Source: Trametes villosa
Lineage: Eukaryota; Basidiomycota; Agaricomycetes; Polyporales; Polyporaceae
Assembly (NCBI GenBank): GCA_002964805.2
Contig: PUDQ02000033.1
Coordinates: forward strand, 186,001 to 250,000
Reading direction: 5' to 3'
Length of the DNA: 64,000 bases
Position numbers and translations under genes: made by a program. The notes beneath the pieces are model-generated. The model ran no database searches, was not told the origin of the DNA, and worked only from the letters and a program-made list of their open reading frames with translations. Of this stretch, positions 35,107 through 47,273 are shown piece by piece (the first letter of the stretch is position 1; each line of letters starts with the position of its first letter).

Positions 35107-38100
35107 TCAAAACTTCGATGTGGGAAGATCGCCCCATTGAACAAGCGGGTGTGGCCGCTCAGTCACCTCCAACGACGCGCGGAACGCCTTGGGGTCCTGC
35201 ACGAACGTAGCACCCTCGTTCACCACCTCGCCGGCGCCGTCGTCAGCAGCCGGGTATGCCTTGATCAGCCCGGGCACTTCCTTCGTCAGCTCCTGCGCGA
35301 CCTGCGGGGGTACGGTTGACGCTTGCGCTAGCAGCGCGTCGCGCCAGTAGTTCCCGAACTTGTCCAGGGGTGCATCGCCATCCGCGGCCAGAGCATCCTT
35401 CCATGCCTGCTCGTCCACAGCATAGCCACGCTCGGCAACCTTCTTCGCGAAGCCTTCCATAGCCGCAACAGATATCTTCGCGGGACGCGGCTTCTGGGAT
35501 TTGATGTGTACGGAGAGCTTCGATCGCTCGGACGACGATGGATCAGCGTGCGAGCGGAACAGCGCCAGGATTTCGTCCTTCGTGACGTTTTCCAGGAGGT
35601 CGGCGTCGTTGTCACCTATATATGGTGCGATCAGTAACAGCAAGAGTTGCACATCGGCCATTGCACGTACGGCGGTGGAAGTCAAGGTATCCGTGCTCTA
35701 TATGGCCCCAATACCTATTCACCTCCTCCCCGAGGTTCTTCGGCGCCTCGCGCCATCGCTTCTGCAGCGCAGTCTTGTTCTCCTGGAACTCCTCCGCGGA
35801 CATCGTCTGCAGCTTCTCGTCCATCTCCTTCAAGAACACCTCGACGCGCTGCTCCAGGAACGGCGGCGGGCGCTCGCTCTGCACGACGATCCGCACGCCG
35901 GTCTGGCCGCCCCCGGAGAGGTTCCACTGCGACGCGGAGACGATGTAGCCGAGCTGCTCGCGCGTGCGGAGCACGTTGAAGGCGGGCTCGGAGAGGATGT
36001 GCGCGTGGAGCGCGGCGGTTGCGCGCAGACGCGGCTCGGTGCTCTTGCCCATGTTCATGTAGTAGGTTAGAGACGAGTTCGGCTCATTCTTGTTCGGTAC
36101 CGGGGTCTGCCAGATAAAGTTGGAGCCTACGATAGTATATTAGTAGAGATTTCGGGGGGTTTGTCGCTTTTGAACTATACCTGAAGGAAGAATGAGAGAC
36201 CTCTCCACGACTTCCGAGGCGGCGATAGGCGCAGCCTGGATGATCTCTTCTGCCATCTGGGCCAATCTTGATGCTTCCTATCATACCCAGTAAGCCACCC
36301 ATAACGCTAGGCCCGACGTGTCTGTGTTAACATACATCTTTGTACATGTTGCCAACAACGAGTGCCTGGATGTTCACCCTGGAGAGCACGGCGGCAATGT
36401 GCTCTTGAAGCTCTTCTGGGGTCACGGCTGAAGACGGGCGTAAGCAACAGCGTTCATCGTGGATGCGGTACGCTTCTTACTGGTGACCTCCTCGAGCAGT
36501 TCAGACATCGTCCACTCCCGTTCCGTCAACAAGTACCGCGCGTAGTAGTCTGAGAGGCGGTACGGCTGTCCCAGGAAAAAGTTCTCGTACTCCCGTTTCG
36601 CCTATAATCAAAGCAAGTTAGCATCCCGGCACATCAGCTACCCGAGAGTATCACTTACCTGATCCTTCATGACGGCGAGCCTCTCAGGGTTGACTTTGAG
36701 GGTCTTCGCACGCTCGAGCACATCCTTGGCGAGAACGTGGAGCTTGTCGTTGTAGCCGCTGAGGGTGATATACAGCCCGAGAGCGTGGCCGCCGAAGTTG
36801 TACGACAGCCCTGCGAGGTCGGCGTCGTACGCGAACTCTGAGAGCGAGTCCGTGACAAGATCGGCAAATAAGCTTATCAGGCCGTCAGTTGTGAGCATGG
36901 TAAAAGGTTTGGGTGCTCCTACCGAGTCATAACGAAAGTGCGTGCAGAGGAGTTTGTGACCGGACTGGGAGGTGGCCAGTCAATTAATTGCAGATAAAGC
37001 ATCTCGGGTAGCGTGGTCTTACCTCCGGATGTCCATGATAACCTGCGCCTTCGGGACCCAGAACTGGTCGTCCTTCTTGTGCCAGAGGGAAGACAGCGGT
37101 GTCTCGCGGATGAGAGTGGGTCGTTTCGCCGGCTATGTGCAAATCTTTTAGTATTTCTACAGATATACCCCATCGCTGTCCACATGCACTTGCCTTGTCA
37201 ACTTCACGCTTCTCCACGTCCAAGTTCGTTGGGATGAACTCGTTCGGCCCGGGGAGGAACAACTCCTTCAGGTCATTCGGCGCACTCGCCTTCTTCACAA
37301 ACTCCTCGCTGAGCCTCTCCACGCGATACGGCGTGCCATACCACGGCTCCTTCTCCCACACCAAGTCCCTCCCGCGCACGCGCTCGTACTCCTCCGCCTT
37401 CGCCATCAGCACCGTGCGCGAGCGCTCCACCGTCAGCGTGTCCAGCAGCTCGCGCATCTCGCGCTCGCCGCCGTTCACCTGGTCGCTCTCGTCCCATTCC
37501 TGCGAGAGCTGCGGGGCGGAGAGGACGAGGTCGCGCGGGACGGGCCACGCCATGTGCTCGGCGACCCAGACGGCGTAGTCGTCTGGGCGGCGCTTCTCGG
37601 CGAAGCGGAAGCGCGTGGCGGAGATGAGGCTGCGCTCGCGCTGGTACCAGGCGGGGAAGGAGGAGGACCGGAGGAGGGAGATGTACTTGAAGACCGAGTG
37701 GATCAGAGTCTCGTATTGCTCTGAGAGAAGCATGTCAGAATGAATATCACATAGCGGCAGTGTACTGATGAGAGCTCACCGAAGCCTTGGGGGGTCATGT
37801 ATAGCGTGACCTTGAACATTGCAAAGCCTCTCGCGAGGTTTTGCGGGCCAGCGCTCAGGCCGGTCACCCAGCCTTTCTGCTTCAGGTACGAGTAAAGCGA
37901 GCCAGGTCCCTCGTGGCCGAGGAAGTGGGCCAGGAAGTTCGCAGGCTTGTAGCGCCACATGGGAGGCAAGTGAGGCATCGGGAAGCTGACCTCCAGAGCA
38001 TGGAAAGACATGATGGTTTGCACTGACACCAGTGTCTATAGCACATGTCAGCGACAAAGAGATACCCCAGACGTGAAAAACAGCTTACTCCCATCTCGTT

Positions 38101-39502
38101 GGGACCGAAGGGGTGATCGGGGATCATGTGCAGCGGCTCCCTTCCACGGTTCGGGATCGGCGAGAAGAGAGAAGCAACCATATCGGAGAGCTCTTCGAGC
38201 GATTCTGTACACCAAATCAGCGCTGTCAGAATCGAGCGTCTCGTACCTCTCTTCTAAAGCTTACCTTTGCCCACAACGCAGAGGCGCATCCGGCTCGCAC
38301 AGTATTCCCGGCTCCACCATTCGACCAACCTACGACGCGTCTCCCGGCCGACAACACCTCCGTCACCCTCGAGCTCGCTGTTCGCGGAGCTCACTGAAGG
38401 TGCGGGAGACACTGCCCGGGAGTCGTTTGGTGTAGGAGCCAGACTGCCATCCGCGCTCTTTATCGCGCCATTGCCATTTCCGTTGACGCTGCCGTTACCG
38501 TTCGCGTGACCATTGCCGTTCTGTTTCGCCTTGAGGTCTTTCCCGACCTGCGAGAGAGACTCCTTGTTGCCTGAGCCGAACTTGCGCCACGGGTGGCCCT
38601 CCTTGCTGAGGTGCTTGTTGACCTGGAAGATGCGCCACATGTCGCTCTGGTGGTTCTTCTGGTGCTCCGAGTTGACCGCATTGAGCTCGCGCACGGTGCA
38701 GGACGGGGCGAAGAGCGGTGAGTGGAAGAATCCGGCGAACCGCGCGAGGGCACCGGGCAGCGCGGCGGTTGAGACGTTGAAGTAGTAGTTTGTGTTCGAT
38801 GTCCCGGTGTACGCGTTGGAGCTGCCATTGTTCTTCGCAAGGTACTACAGGGCGGACTTCAGTGGGGATAGCGCAGATGACTGCGTCCAACTTCGACAAA
38901 CCTCAGAGTATTCATTCTCCTTCGGATATTGCTCGGTTCCCTGATACGTAATGTGAGTGAGAATAGCGAGCATGAGGCGAATGGGGGCACGCACCATGAA
39001 AAGAAGGTGCTCGCAGAAATGTGCGAGGCCGGGCATATCATCCTGGTGCAAGGATCGTCAGCACGGTGTTCAAGGAATTGTGGGCTTCGAGTGTATTGCA
39101 GACAGTCCCTCGTGCAGCGAAAGTACGCAGGAAGATGATCGCATGCGACAATACACGTACTGGGTCATACAAGTGGCCAACAGCCACATCCAAACTGGCA
39201 GCAGCCTTGTCGGCCTTAGCGTCATGAACGAGCATGGCCTCCAAGCCATTATCGAGCTTTATGACCCTATAGTCGCGATCATCCTGTGGCGACTTCTCGA
39301 TCGGCTTGCTGTAGACCTCGTAGGGCACTGGGCCCTTCGTGTTACGGTGCCAGGATCCAGCAGCATCAGATGGTTTAGCAGCAGCGACCATGGCAAAACC
39401 CGAGCGCAAGCCTAGACCGTGTGGGGAGGAGAGAGAGATACGAGTGGCCGTCGGAGGGAAGGTGCCAGTGGGGCGACGAGTCGCCGCTAAAAGTCGCAGC
39501 AT
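35107..39502 (-). CDS. Insulin-degrading-enzyme-type M16 metalloprotease
   Basis: IDE/Ste23-type inverzincins cut short peptides inside a closed chamber. The inverted zinc motif HFCEH is at about residues 122–126, in DMPGLAHFCEHLLFM, followed by GTEQYPKENEYSEYLAKNN. Further matches are FLGHEGPGSLYSYLKQKGW, EPWYGTPYRVERLSEEF, NEFIPTNLDVEKREVDK, SEFAYDADLAGLSYNF, LSGYNDKLHVLAKDVL, FNVLRTREQLGYIVSA and YWGHIEHGYLDF. About twelve exons are read. The first encodes an Arg/Thr/Ser-rich leader before a second in-frame Met at residue 38, so mitochondrial and cytosolic forms are possible. An Asn-Gly-rich insertion (38470–38523) interrupts the first M16 domain. The start at 39502 is favoured because it opens the longest frame; the internal Met is an alternative. 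Confidence 0.9.
38470..38523 (-). repeat. Asn-Gly-rich insertion in the M16 protease
   Basis: A low-complexity run of alternating Asn and Gly with a few His, Ala, Ser and Val residues is encoded by AAYGG-type repeats. It is followed by a Ser/Pro-rich stretch before the conserved RRRLVEWWSREYCASRMRL. It is likely a surface loop. Confidence 0.7.
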
Positions 39503-40125
39503 GCTGCCGCGAGAAGAGAACTACTTTTGTTCTTCGCCGCTTACGTACGGCATAGGGAGGCGCTCCAATTGCAAGGCAAGTGCAGCTGAGACAAGAGGTA
39601 ATTAGGAGGCAATAGAGAGTGCGAGTGGTGCAATTGGCAGTCCGCGGACTGGCGCAGTCCCCAGCTTCCAACCGACGTGGTACCCGTCCGGCTCGGAGCG
39701 TCGAGTGACTTTCGCGTTCGGGCGCGCTTGATTGACACGCGCGCCCGACTTCCCCGCGCCGCACTCGCGGGTATGGGAATCCGCCACACACTCGTTCCAA
39801 TCTGGTACCTCCACGTTCTCGTCGGTGTCTAAGGACGGGAAGCCTCGCTACGGATCAACCATTCTGTCGTCCTCGTCACCTGCGCGCAGAGGCGGAGAAG
39901 GCATCGAAGGCGGTGGAGGAGACATTGGCCCATCGATTCACAGCGTATAACAAGGGAGAGCGACGCGATAGTGCACAACAGAGCTGGAGACGAGGTACAT
40001 ACGGTAATGAATGGCAGTGGCGAGAATATCCGTGAAAGAGGAAGAGAAAACGTGCTAGACCAAGCCCGCGATAATCCACCGACCAAAGTGACGAGAGCAG
40101 ACGATCCAAAAAGCGCGAGCAGGGG
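39503..40125. other. Intergenic, nothing recognised
   Basis: These 620 bp lie between the protease start and the Cks1 stop. Open frames here have no recognisable product. A promoter for the protease gene is expected. Confidence 0.5.
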
Positions 40126-40611
40126 TCACTTCCTCTTCGCAGGCTGCTTTCCTGCTGCGTTCCTCCCATTCAGCGCGGCTTGCACCTGGTCGTAGTTCTT
40201 CGGCCGGCGGAAGAGCAGCACATGAGGCTCGGGAGCTACGCGTGACCGCACCAATCAGCGTTCCGGACACGAGGGAGCGCATGCAGAGAACGCACCGTGA
40301 ACCTCATAATGCTCCCACCCGAGACTTTGTGTGATGCCAATTCCCCGCCACTCCTCCTCCGAAAGCAGCCTCAGAGTCCCGGTGTTATCTTGGTTGAAGA
40401 ATTGCTTCGGGATCATCTTGAACAGCGGTTTCGGCAGGATTACATGACGATACTCGTATTCTTCGTCCGAGTATCGTTCTGAGTAGTGGATCCTGGAGTT
40501 CCGAGCTTGTGAGCCACCAACTTCTCTAGATCTCTGAGAGTGGCCGTACTTCTCAATGTACTCCTCCAGTTTGCGAGCTACTTCCTGGGCTTTGGCGTCT
40601 TTCGCAGCCAT
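40126..40611 (-). CDS. CKS1: Cyclin-dependent kinase regulatory subunit
   Basis: Cks1/Suc1 binds CDK1 and guides multisite phosphorylation and ubiquitin-dependent turnover of cell-cycle proteins. Exons 40296–40611 and 40126–40235 give 141 residues. The core is [57 protein letters not shown] and [19 protein letters not shown]. It includes the Arg/Tyr anion pocket and the HxPEPH hinge (EVHAPEPH). An Asn/Gln/Lys-rich tail ends AGKQPAKRK. The start [11 protein letters not shown] was chosen; an in-frame ATG 34 codons upstream adds a hydrophobic stretch that does not look like this family. The gene shares a 268-bp promoter with HFM1. Confidence 0.97.
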
Positions 40612-40879
40612 GTCGACGAGAAGACAGTACGTGCGGAGATGAGAGTGGTAACGATTGAAGGAGAGTTGAGGCACAGACAAGACAAAAGGAGAGGTAACAA
40701 GCGGCGATGGCACTGGCTCAGAGCCTCAGACAAAACGAGCTCAGAGGACCAAGCGGGGACGCGGTGAGTCACGCGTGACAACATGCCCACGTGACCGGGT
40801 CGCGTCGTGCGTCTCCGCGAATCTCGGGCAAAGGAGACGCTTGCGCTTCTTGCTCCCGCCCACAACCTGTGCGCTCGAT
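40612..40879. promoter_or_regulatory. Divergent promoter region CKS1 / HFM1 with ACGCGT palindrome
   Basis: The region contains the perfect 12-bp palindrome GTCACGCGTGAC (40768–40779), centred on an ACGCGT cell-cycle box. A CACGTG E-box lies at 40788–40793. Both lie nearer the HFM1 side. Confidence 0.6.
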
Positions 40880-43800
40880 ATGGACAACTACTCGCGCAAC
40901 TATGGGACATACCAACAAACTCATCAAGAATATGGCTATCCCGACGATGGATACTCTCACCACGATGTCTATGAGGCTTCCGGGGTCTCTACTGCCAACA
41001 GCGGAGTCCAGGAAGACTACGACATGTACGACGACGATGTTGACGAGCTTTTGAATGACATTGGTCGGTATATGCGTTCATAAAAACAGAACTATACTCA
41101 CATACTCTGAATACAGCGAGATCATCTCCTTCTCCACCCGACCGTAGTCATAGGTCAAGGTCGCAGCTCCTGACCTCCTCACAATATCGGCCAATCACCC
41201 AGCAGCCCGATTACCAGCCTCCACCGCCGCCCCGAAGATATGAAGACACTCGTGCGATGTATGCTCACGAACCTTCCGAATATCAGATCGAGGCTCCGCC
41301 GGACCTCCCAAACCCATACCGCTCCCAAACGCGACTAAATGCGGGTCCTGCGCATACCGATATTTGTGAGAATTCCTTCTTGCATTGCGACGTAGCTTTG
41401 CATCCTGACACATTTGAAGCATACCACAACGTAGGTTATGACAATGACAGCGCGACTCAGTATCGCGATCCAGCGACGACTGGTCCGGCGGTGTCTACTC
41501 GCGCATACAAGGACCAGCCTGCTCAACCGGAGACCCGAAACTGGCACGGGACTCGCCTTCGCCCTGTATCTGACCTTCGTACGTTTCTCTCCCGCAGCGC
41601 GACTTCTCTCCCCCTTCATGTTACCCCTTTCTAGCGGATATGTATCGCAGCCTCTTCAAGTTCGGCGTGTTCAACGCCGTTCAATCGCAATGCTATGACA
41701 CGGTAGGGCCGCTCATTCTATTCCGTCCAGACCGTCCTAAGTATACCCAAGGTTATGAACACGGATGACAATATGGTGAGCAGGTGCCGTCGTCGTCGCG
41801 CTGTCGCTCATCTCGCAACGTTGCAGGTGATTAGCGGTAAGGCCTTACTAATTCGTGTGGGGCCGTACACGCATTTACGTTTGCTTCAGCCCCAACGGGC
41901 AGCGGAAAAACAGTCTTGTTCGAGCTGGCCATCATCAAAATGCTGAAGAGATCCTCCATCACGAATGAGAAAGCCAGATGTGTATACATAGCTCCGACGA
42001 AGGTACCGCGCATCTCTTGCGGCATCCTGGCTATATGCGCTCATAGATCCACGAAGTCGCTCTGCACAGAGAAGTCGTCATCATGGGAGAGCAAATTCAC
42101 CCCCTTCGGCGCGAAATGTGCGCTTACACTTTACACTGCCCTCTGATAGTTAGTTTGAACTTTCAACAGGCTCGGAACTCACCGGAGATACGGTGCACTC
42201 CGGCAAAGGTGCGTGGGGCGATGCGAAGGATGCTACAATCATGTACGTGCTCCGGTACGGACACACGAACCCTCGTGCTGATACGACCACAGCGTATCTA
42301 CGGTAAGTATCTGGCTTGGGTCAGAACGCTGTATTGACAGAGAACAGGGGGAGAAATGGGATAGCTTGACACGCAACTGGTAATGTCAACGTCCACTTGA
42401 CATTTTTGCCGATCTCACCATGATTGTGGCAGGCAAGACCACGATCACATCCTGTCCCAGATACAGCTCTTCCTCATAGACGAGGTAGGTGGCCTACGCG
42501 TTCGATCGACTTATCACGCTCACCGGACGTAGGTCCATCTTCTCAACGAATCCCGAGGCAGTACGCTGGAGGTCGTAGTCTCTCGGATGAAGCTCCGCGG
42601 GAACGCCGTGCGATTCATAGTTGTGTCCGCGACGGTACCAAACGTCGTCGACGTCGCAGACTGGATCGGAAACCACGCCAACAGCGGCCCCGCTGTCGTG
42701 AAGGGGGTCCGTTTGCGCGCTTGGTTCAGGGAACCTGTGAAGCAACTGACAATTTTCGCTTTGTTCAGTTCGGCGAGGAGTTCCGACCATGCAAACTCTC
42801 GAGATTCGTATACGGTGTTCCGCGCCGCCGTGATACCAACGACTTTGTCTTTACCAAGGCCCTCGACTACAGGCTCTACGCCATCCTGCAGCAACACTGC
42901 CACGACAAACCCGTGCTCGTATTTTGCGCAACGCGTAAAGGTGAGCGCCCTCGTCAATGACGCCGTTGCATATCAACTAACATCTAGATGAGGTGTATTG
43001 GTTGCCGCAGAACATATCCTGAAGGAGTACGAAGAGGCTACCTCTAAGAAAGAGACCCTCCCATGGTCAAAACCTCCCCGGTTAGTTATCGTCTGTCAAC
43101 ATTTGCCGTCCTAGCTTCTCAACTCTGGCGGCTAGAATCGAACACAGCTTTAGTAATAAACAGCTAGACAGTGAGTCGAACAGTGGTGCGCATGTACGTA
43201 AACGGACTAAGAAGCTTGCACCATGTAGAGCTCGCGTCGTGGGGTATCGGTGTACATCATGCTGGTCTTACCAGAGAAGACCGGAGCGCTACTGAGAGGT
43301 TGTACCTGAAGAAGGCTCTCAAAGTCCTTTTCGCGACGTCCGTACGTTAGGTTTATGGGGAGTACTCCATAACTCTCGCTCACACCAATCCTAGACTTTG
43401 GCGGTCGGCGTGAATCTGCGTAAGTGATGTTGCAAAGACCGATTCTACAAGGCTCACCATGCTTCACAGCCGCGCATACCGTCATCATCAAGGGGGTCAA
43501 GCTGTTCCAAAACGGCTCTTCCCAGGAGTACTCAGACCTCGACGTCATGCAGATGATAGGCCGAGCGGTAAGCCCGGGCGATTCTATATCGTTATCGAGA
43601 TATGCTCATGCATTTTCTCTCAGGGTCGCCCTCAGTTCGACAAAGAGGGCATCGCGATTATCATGTGCGAGCAAGAGCTGGAGGCGAAGTACAAGGCACT
43701 GGCTCAAGGTCAAACCGTTCTCGAGAGCAGCCTCCACCTCCACCTCCCGGAACACCTCAACTCGGAGATCGCACTCGGGACCATCACCGACATGGATTCT

Positions 43801-46800
43801 GCGAAGGCGTGGATTCACAACTCGTTCCTCTTTCGACGTCTGCGCAAGAACCCCGGACACTACGACATCAAGAAAGAGGGAGATAAGACGTGGGAGGAGA
43901 GAATGGACGACCTAGTCACGGACAGCGTGAAGACGCTCAAGGACGCGGAGATGGTGAAGAACGAGGACGAGGATGCGTTGACTTCAACGGAGTACGGAGA
44001 TATTATGAGCAAGGTGAGTAGCAGGTTCACTTTTGGAGCGGCCATTGTTGTTTACTCGTGCGCTTTCAGTTCTACATCAGACAGGCGACTGTAAGCCTCA
44101 ATATGAGTCGTCATCTGCTCATACCTGATGCTCGCCGTACAGATGATTCTCATCCTGAAGCTGTCGGAGAAAGCCACTGTGCGCGAGATCGTGAGTGCGC
44201 ACCTTGTAGTAAAAGGACTACATCTAACATATAATGCGTAGCTTGAGACGTTGTCTTGCGCGGACGAGTGAGTGTGTTCTCGACGGAATCAATGATCCCG
44301 CCATAAAGAGGTGTCTCAGGTTCTCCGACATCAAATTCCGAGCCGGAGAGAAGCAAGTGAGGCTTCGAAGGGCACAACTTCCCCGCTGTCATACGCTAAT
44401 ATCTCTGTAGGTGTACAACAAACTACGAACGCACATGGACATCCGTTACACACTCAAGAAGATCGAGAAACCTTCAGACAAGGTCTTCATCCTGATACAG
44501 GCGATCTTGGGCGCGATCAACCTCTCGGATCCGGAGTACAAAGCAGGGGAAACCCAGCCATACACCGAGTCCCTCCCAATCCTGCGCCATATATCACGGA
44601 TTGCGCGAGGTAAGCGGCTTTCCGTTCTCGTGAACTCCAGGTTTTCGACGTTCGGACAGCTGTCGTGGAAGTGGCCATCATGCGTAAGGCTGGCATGTTG
44701 GTCAAACATGCGCTTGAAGTGTAAGTGCCACATTCATCGCGAACTACGGAATGCACGCTGAACAGGTCTTAGGATGAGGTGCTTGAATGCGAAAGCATGG
44801 GAGGACCGCAGTGTGGTTTTCCGCCAGCTCAACGACATCGGTCTCAAATCGTGAGTACTCCGCTCTGCCCGTCCTGCTAGCTATTCACCGTTGCTCGCCA
44901 GACTGAAGGTAAGCTCCTCATGTCGCGGGTCTCTGACGGCTGTTGCATCTGGGACAGGTTCTTGCCGAGCATAACATTACTACGTTTGCTGCGTTACGCA
45001 GGATGGATCCCGGTCTCATCGAATCAGTACGTCGAATGGGTACACTTCATGGAATACCCGCCTGAGAGCGATCCTAGTACCTGAACAGGAAGCCTCCCTT
45101 CGGCCATGAACTACTGGCCTCCGTCAATCAACTTCCGCAATATGCGGTCCAGATCACTGAGATAGACGTTACTCCTCGGGAGGACGGCGTCGAGGTAGAG
45201 CTGTCGATCGATTGTAGCCTTCTTAAGGACACCAAGGCTCCGAAAGCGAAGAAGAACAAGAAACAGAGGCGCTGGGATATGACGATGGTGCTCACCTTGA
45301 CTTCGGACCATGCTTTCGTGGACTTCAGAAGGATCTCGTACGCTGGGCTCCTCCTTCGGTTTCTCTGCGAGCGATCTGACCATTATTGCCTTGACAGAAC
45401 GGCAGCTCTGAAGGAATCCCGGTCATTCGAGGTCTCAGCGAAGCTCACAAAACCGAGCCAAACCATAGTGGTGTATATGACATCTGTAGGCCACCCCGTC
45501 TATGGAATTCTGCAGTGGGCTGATTGTCTGTAGGATGTGTACGCTGGCCTGACGGTCTCCGCGACGTACAAGCCGAAGGTCTCAGCGACGGCGTTTCCCA
45601 TCATGGACACTCGTCCACAGGACGCTTTGGTCGGTTCGTGTGTCGTTCAACGCTGTACTGAACTCAATCTTCGATGCAGGCTAGAGATCTTGAAGGGCTC
45701 GAAGACATGCCAGACTTCTGGGATATGACTAGTGACGATGAGGTTGTGCGCGCCGAAGACGATGAGCCCTTGCTTGGGAAAGGGAAGCCGGCGACAGAGC
45801 AGAATCCACGGTCGGACACGGCGGTGAGGCCCGCTGGTGCTGCCTCCGCAGCGACTGCGGCACCGAAGCAGCTACCGAACGGCAACTACGAGTATGTTGG
45901 CACTGACAGGGAAGGTGGAAGCCTCCTGACCGATTTTGTAGATGCAATCACACCTGCAAAGATAAGAACAAGTGCAGGCATCTCTGGTATGTGGCGACAT
46001 CGCCTGCCTTCGGGGGGATTTGCTGATATGACCACCAGCTGCCGAGAAGGGCTGGCTAAGCCGCCCCCAATAACCAAGAAGCGGATCGAGATGCTCATTG
46101 CTGCAGAGCGCTCTCCGCGGTCACTCTCTAGCTCAGCCAAGCTCGGCGAGGATGAGAGCGACAAGCAGCCGAAACCTAAGCCGAAGCCGCGCCCCAAGGA
46201 TGGCTCCTTGAAGCGTCTAGAAGCTCTTCACGAGCGCATGGGTGTCGAGAAGAGCCTTCAACTTGGCGACGGCAGTCGCATCAAGCTGAAGAACGACATG
46301 GCAGCGCAGTCCAAGCCCGCTCGCAATCCGGTGCCAAACTTCGATATCGAGTTCTCTCAGGTGGCGGATCCACCCACTGCCACGACTGCTCGAGACTTGC
46401 CTGAGGTATCTGACTCCGACTCTGATCTGCACGAACCTGACAACATCCTTGCGCTGCTGAAGGGGCCTGCTCCTGAGAAGAAGAAAGCTGCATCTTCGGA
46501 CTCGGCGGACTACGCGAACTCGGAGTTCGATGCTCTCATCGCAGACCTGCCTCTGGACAGCGCTGGTGCTACTAAGGCTCATGACGCTGGTAGTTCTGAT
46601 GCTATGGACTGGACGCCTGCCTCATCATCGCACAAACGGAAGCAAGCGTCGCCCCGGTCCTCTCCTCAGCCGAAAAGGACGAAGTATCCTCGCAGCAGCA
46701 GTCCGCCTATCGAGGTATGTCTCTTACACCTGCGCAAAAGCTCGTTCTGAGCTCTTCTAGGTCGCCTCTTCTCCCGCACGCACTCCTCATGAAGAGCCGC

Positions 46801-47177
46801 TATTCGAGCCTTCCCTCTCGGACGAGGCTCCACTACCTGGGTTTCGTGCTCGTTCCTCTCCGGCTACTTCTCCCGGTCCTGGTCTAGTGGATGATGAAGA
46901 AGGCTTCACTCTTGACGAAAGTCTGTTCGACATCATGCCTTCTACGCCGACTCTCAGTGAAGCCAGCTACGTGCCGCGCGTAGAGCCCCCGCGCAACGCC
47001 TTCGATTGGGAGCCTCGTCGACGTACCGTCGAGGCTACCGTAGACGAAGCCCCGAAGACGGTGGATCGTGCTGAAGATCCTCCGGAGCCAGCGAAGGAAG
47101 CAGGGACGGACATGGACGACCCCCTCGCCGAGCTCGAGGCCTGGCTACAGAGCGGCGCGGTCGAGTTCGAGGAGTGA
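40880..47177 (+). CDS. HFM1: Meiotic DNA helicase HFM1/MER3
   Basis: MER3 is a Ski2-like 3'–5' helicase that extends joint molecules and promotes interfering meiotic crossovers. After a disordered Tyr/Pro-rich leader come the motifs APTGSGKT (Walker A), DEVHLL (motif II), [53 protein letters not shown] and [15 protein letters not shown] (motif VI). A winged helix and Sec63 domain follow ([15 protein letters not shown]). The family zinc finger [16 protein letters not shown] starts at 45949 and is assembled across two introns. The tail is acidic and Ser-rich. I count about two dozen exons. These include a 24-nt exon (41752–41775), 10-nt exons (41827–41836, 42293–42302), a 21-nt exon (FYIRQAT) and a 7-nt exon (44902–44908). 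The single helicase cassette and zinc finger exclude Brr2 and Slh1. Confidence 0.93.
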
Positions 47178-47273
47178 TGTGGATGATTAAGCATGAAGGG
47201 CGTGTACATTAGGTCTGGCTGTACGTTAAGGGGTGTGTATGCAACTATCGTAGTCCCGAAGAAAGACAGGTCA

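Noticed and set aside
40880..47177. Brr2 or Slh1 helicase instead of HFM1
   Set aside because: Only one helicase cassette is present, and the C-terminal [16 protein letters not shown] zinc finger is typical of HFM1/MER3.
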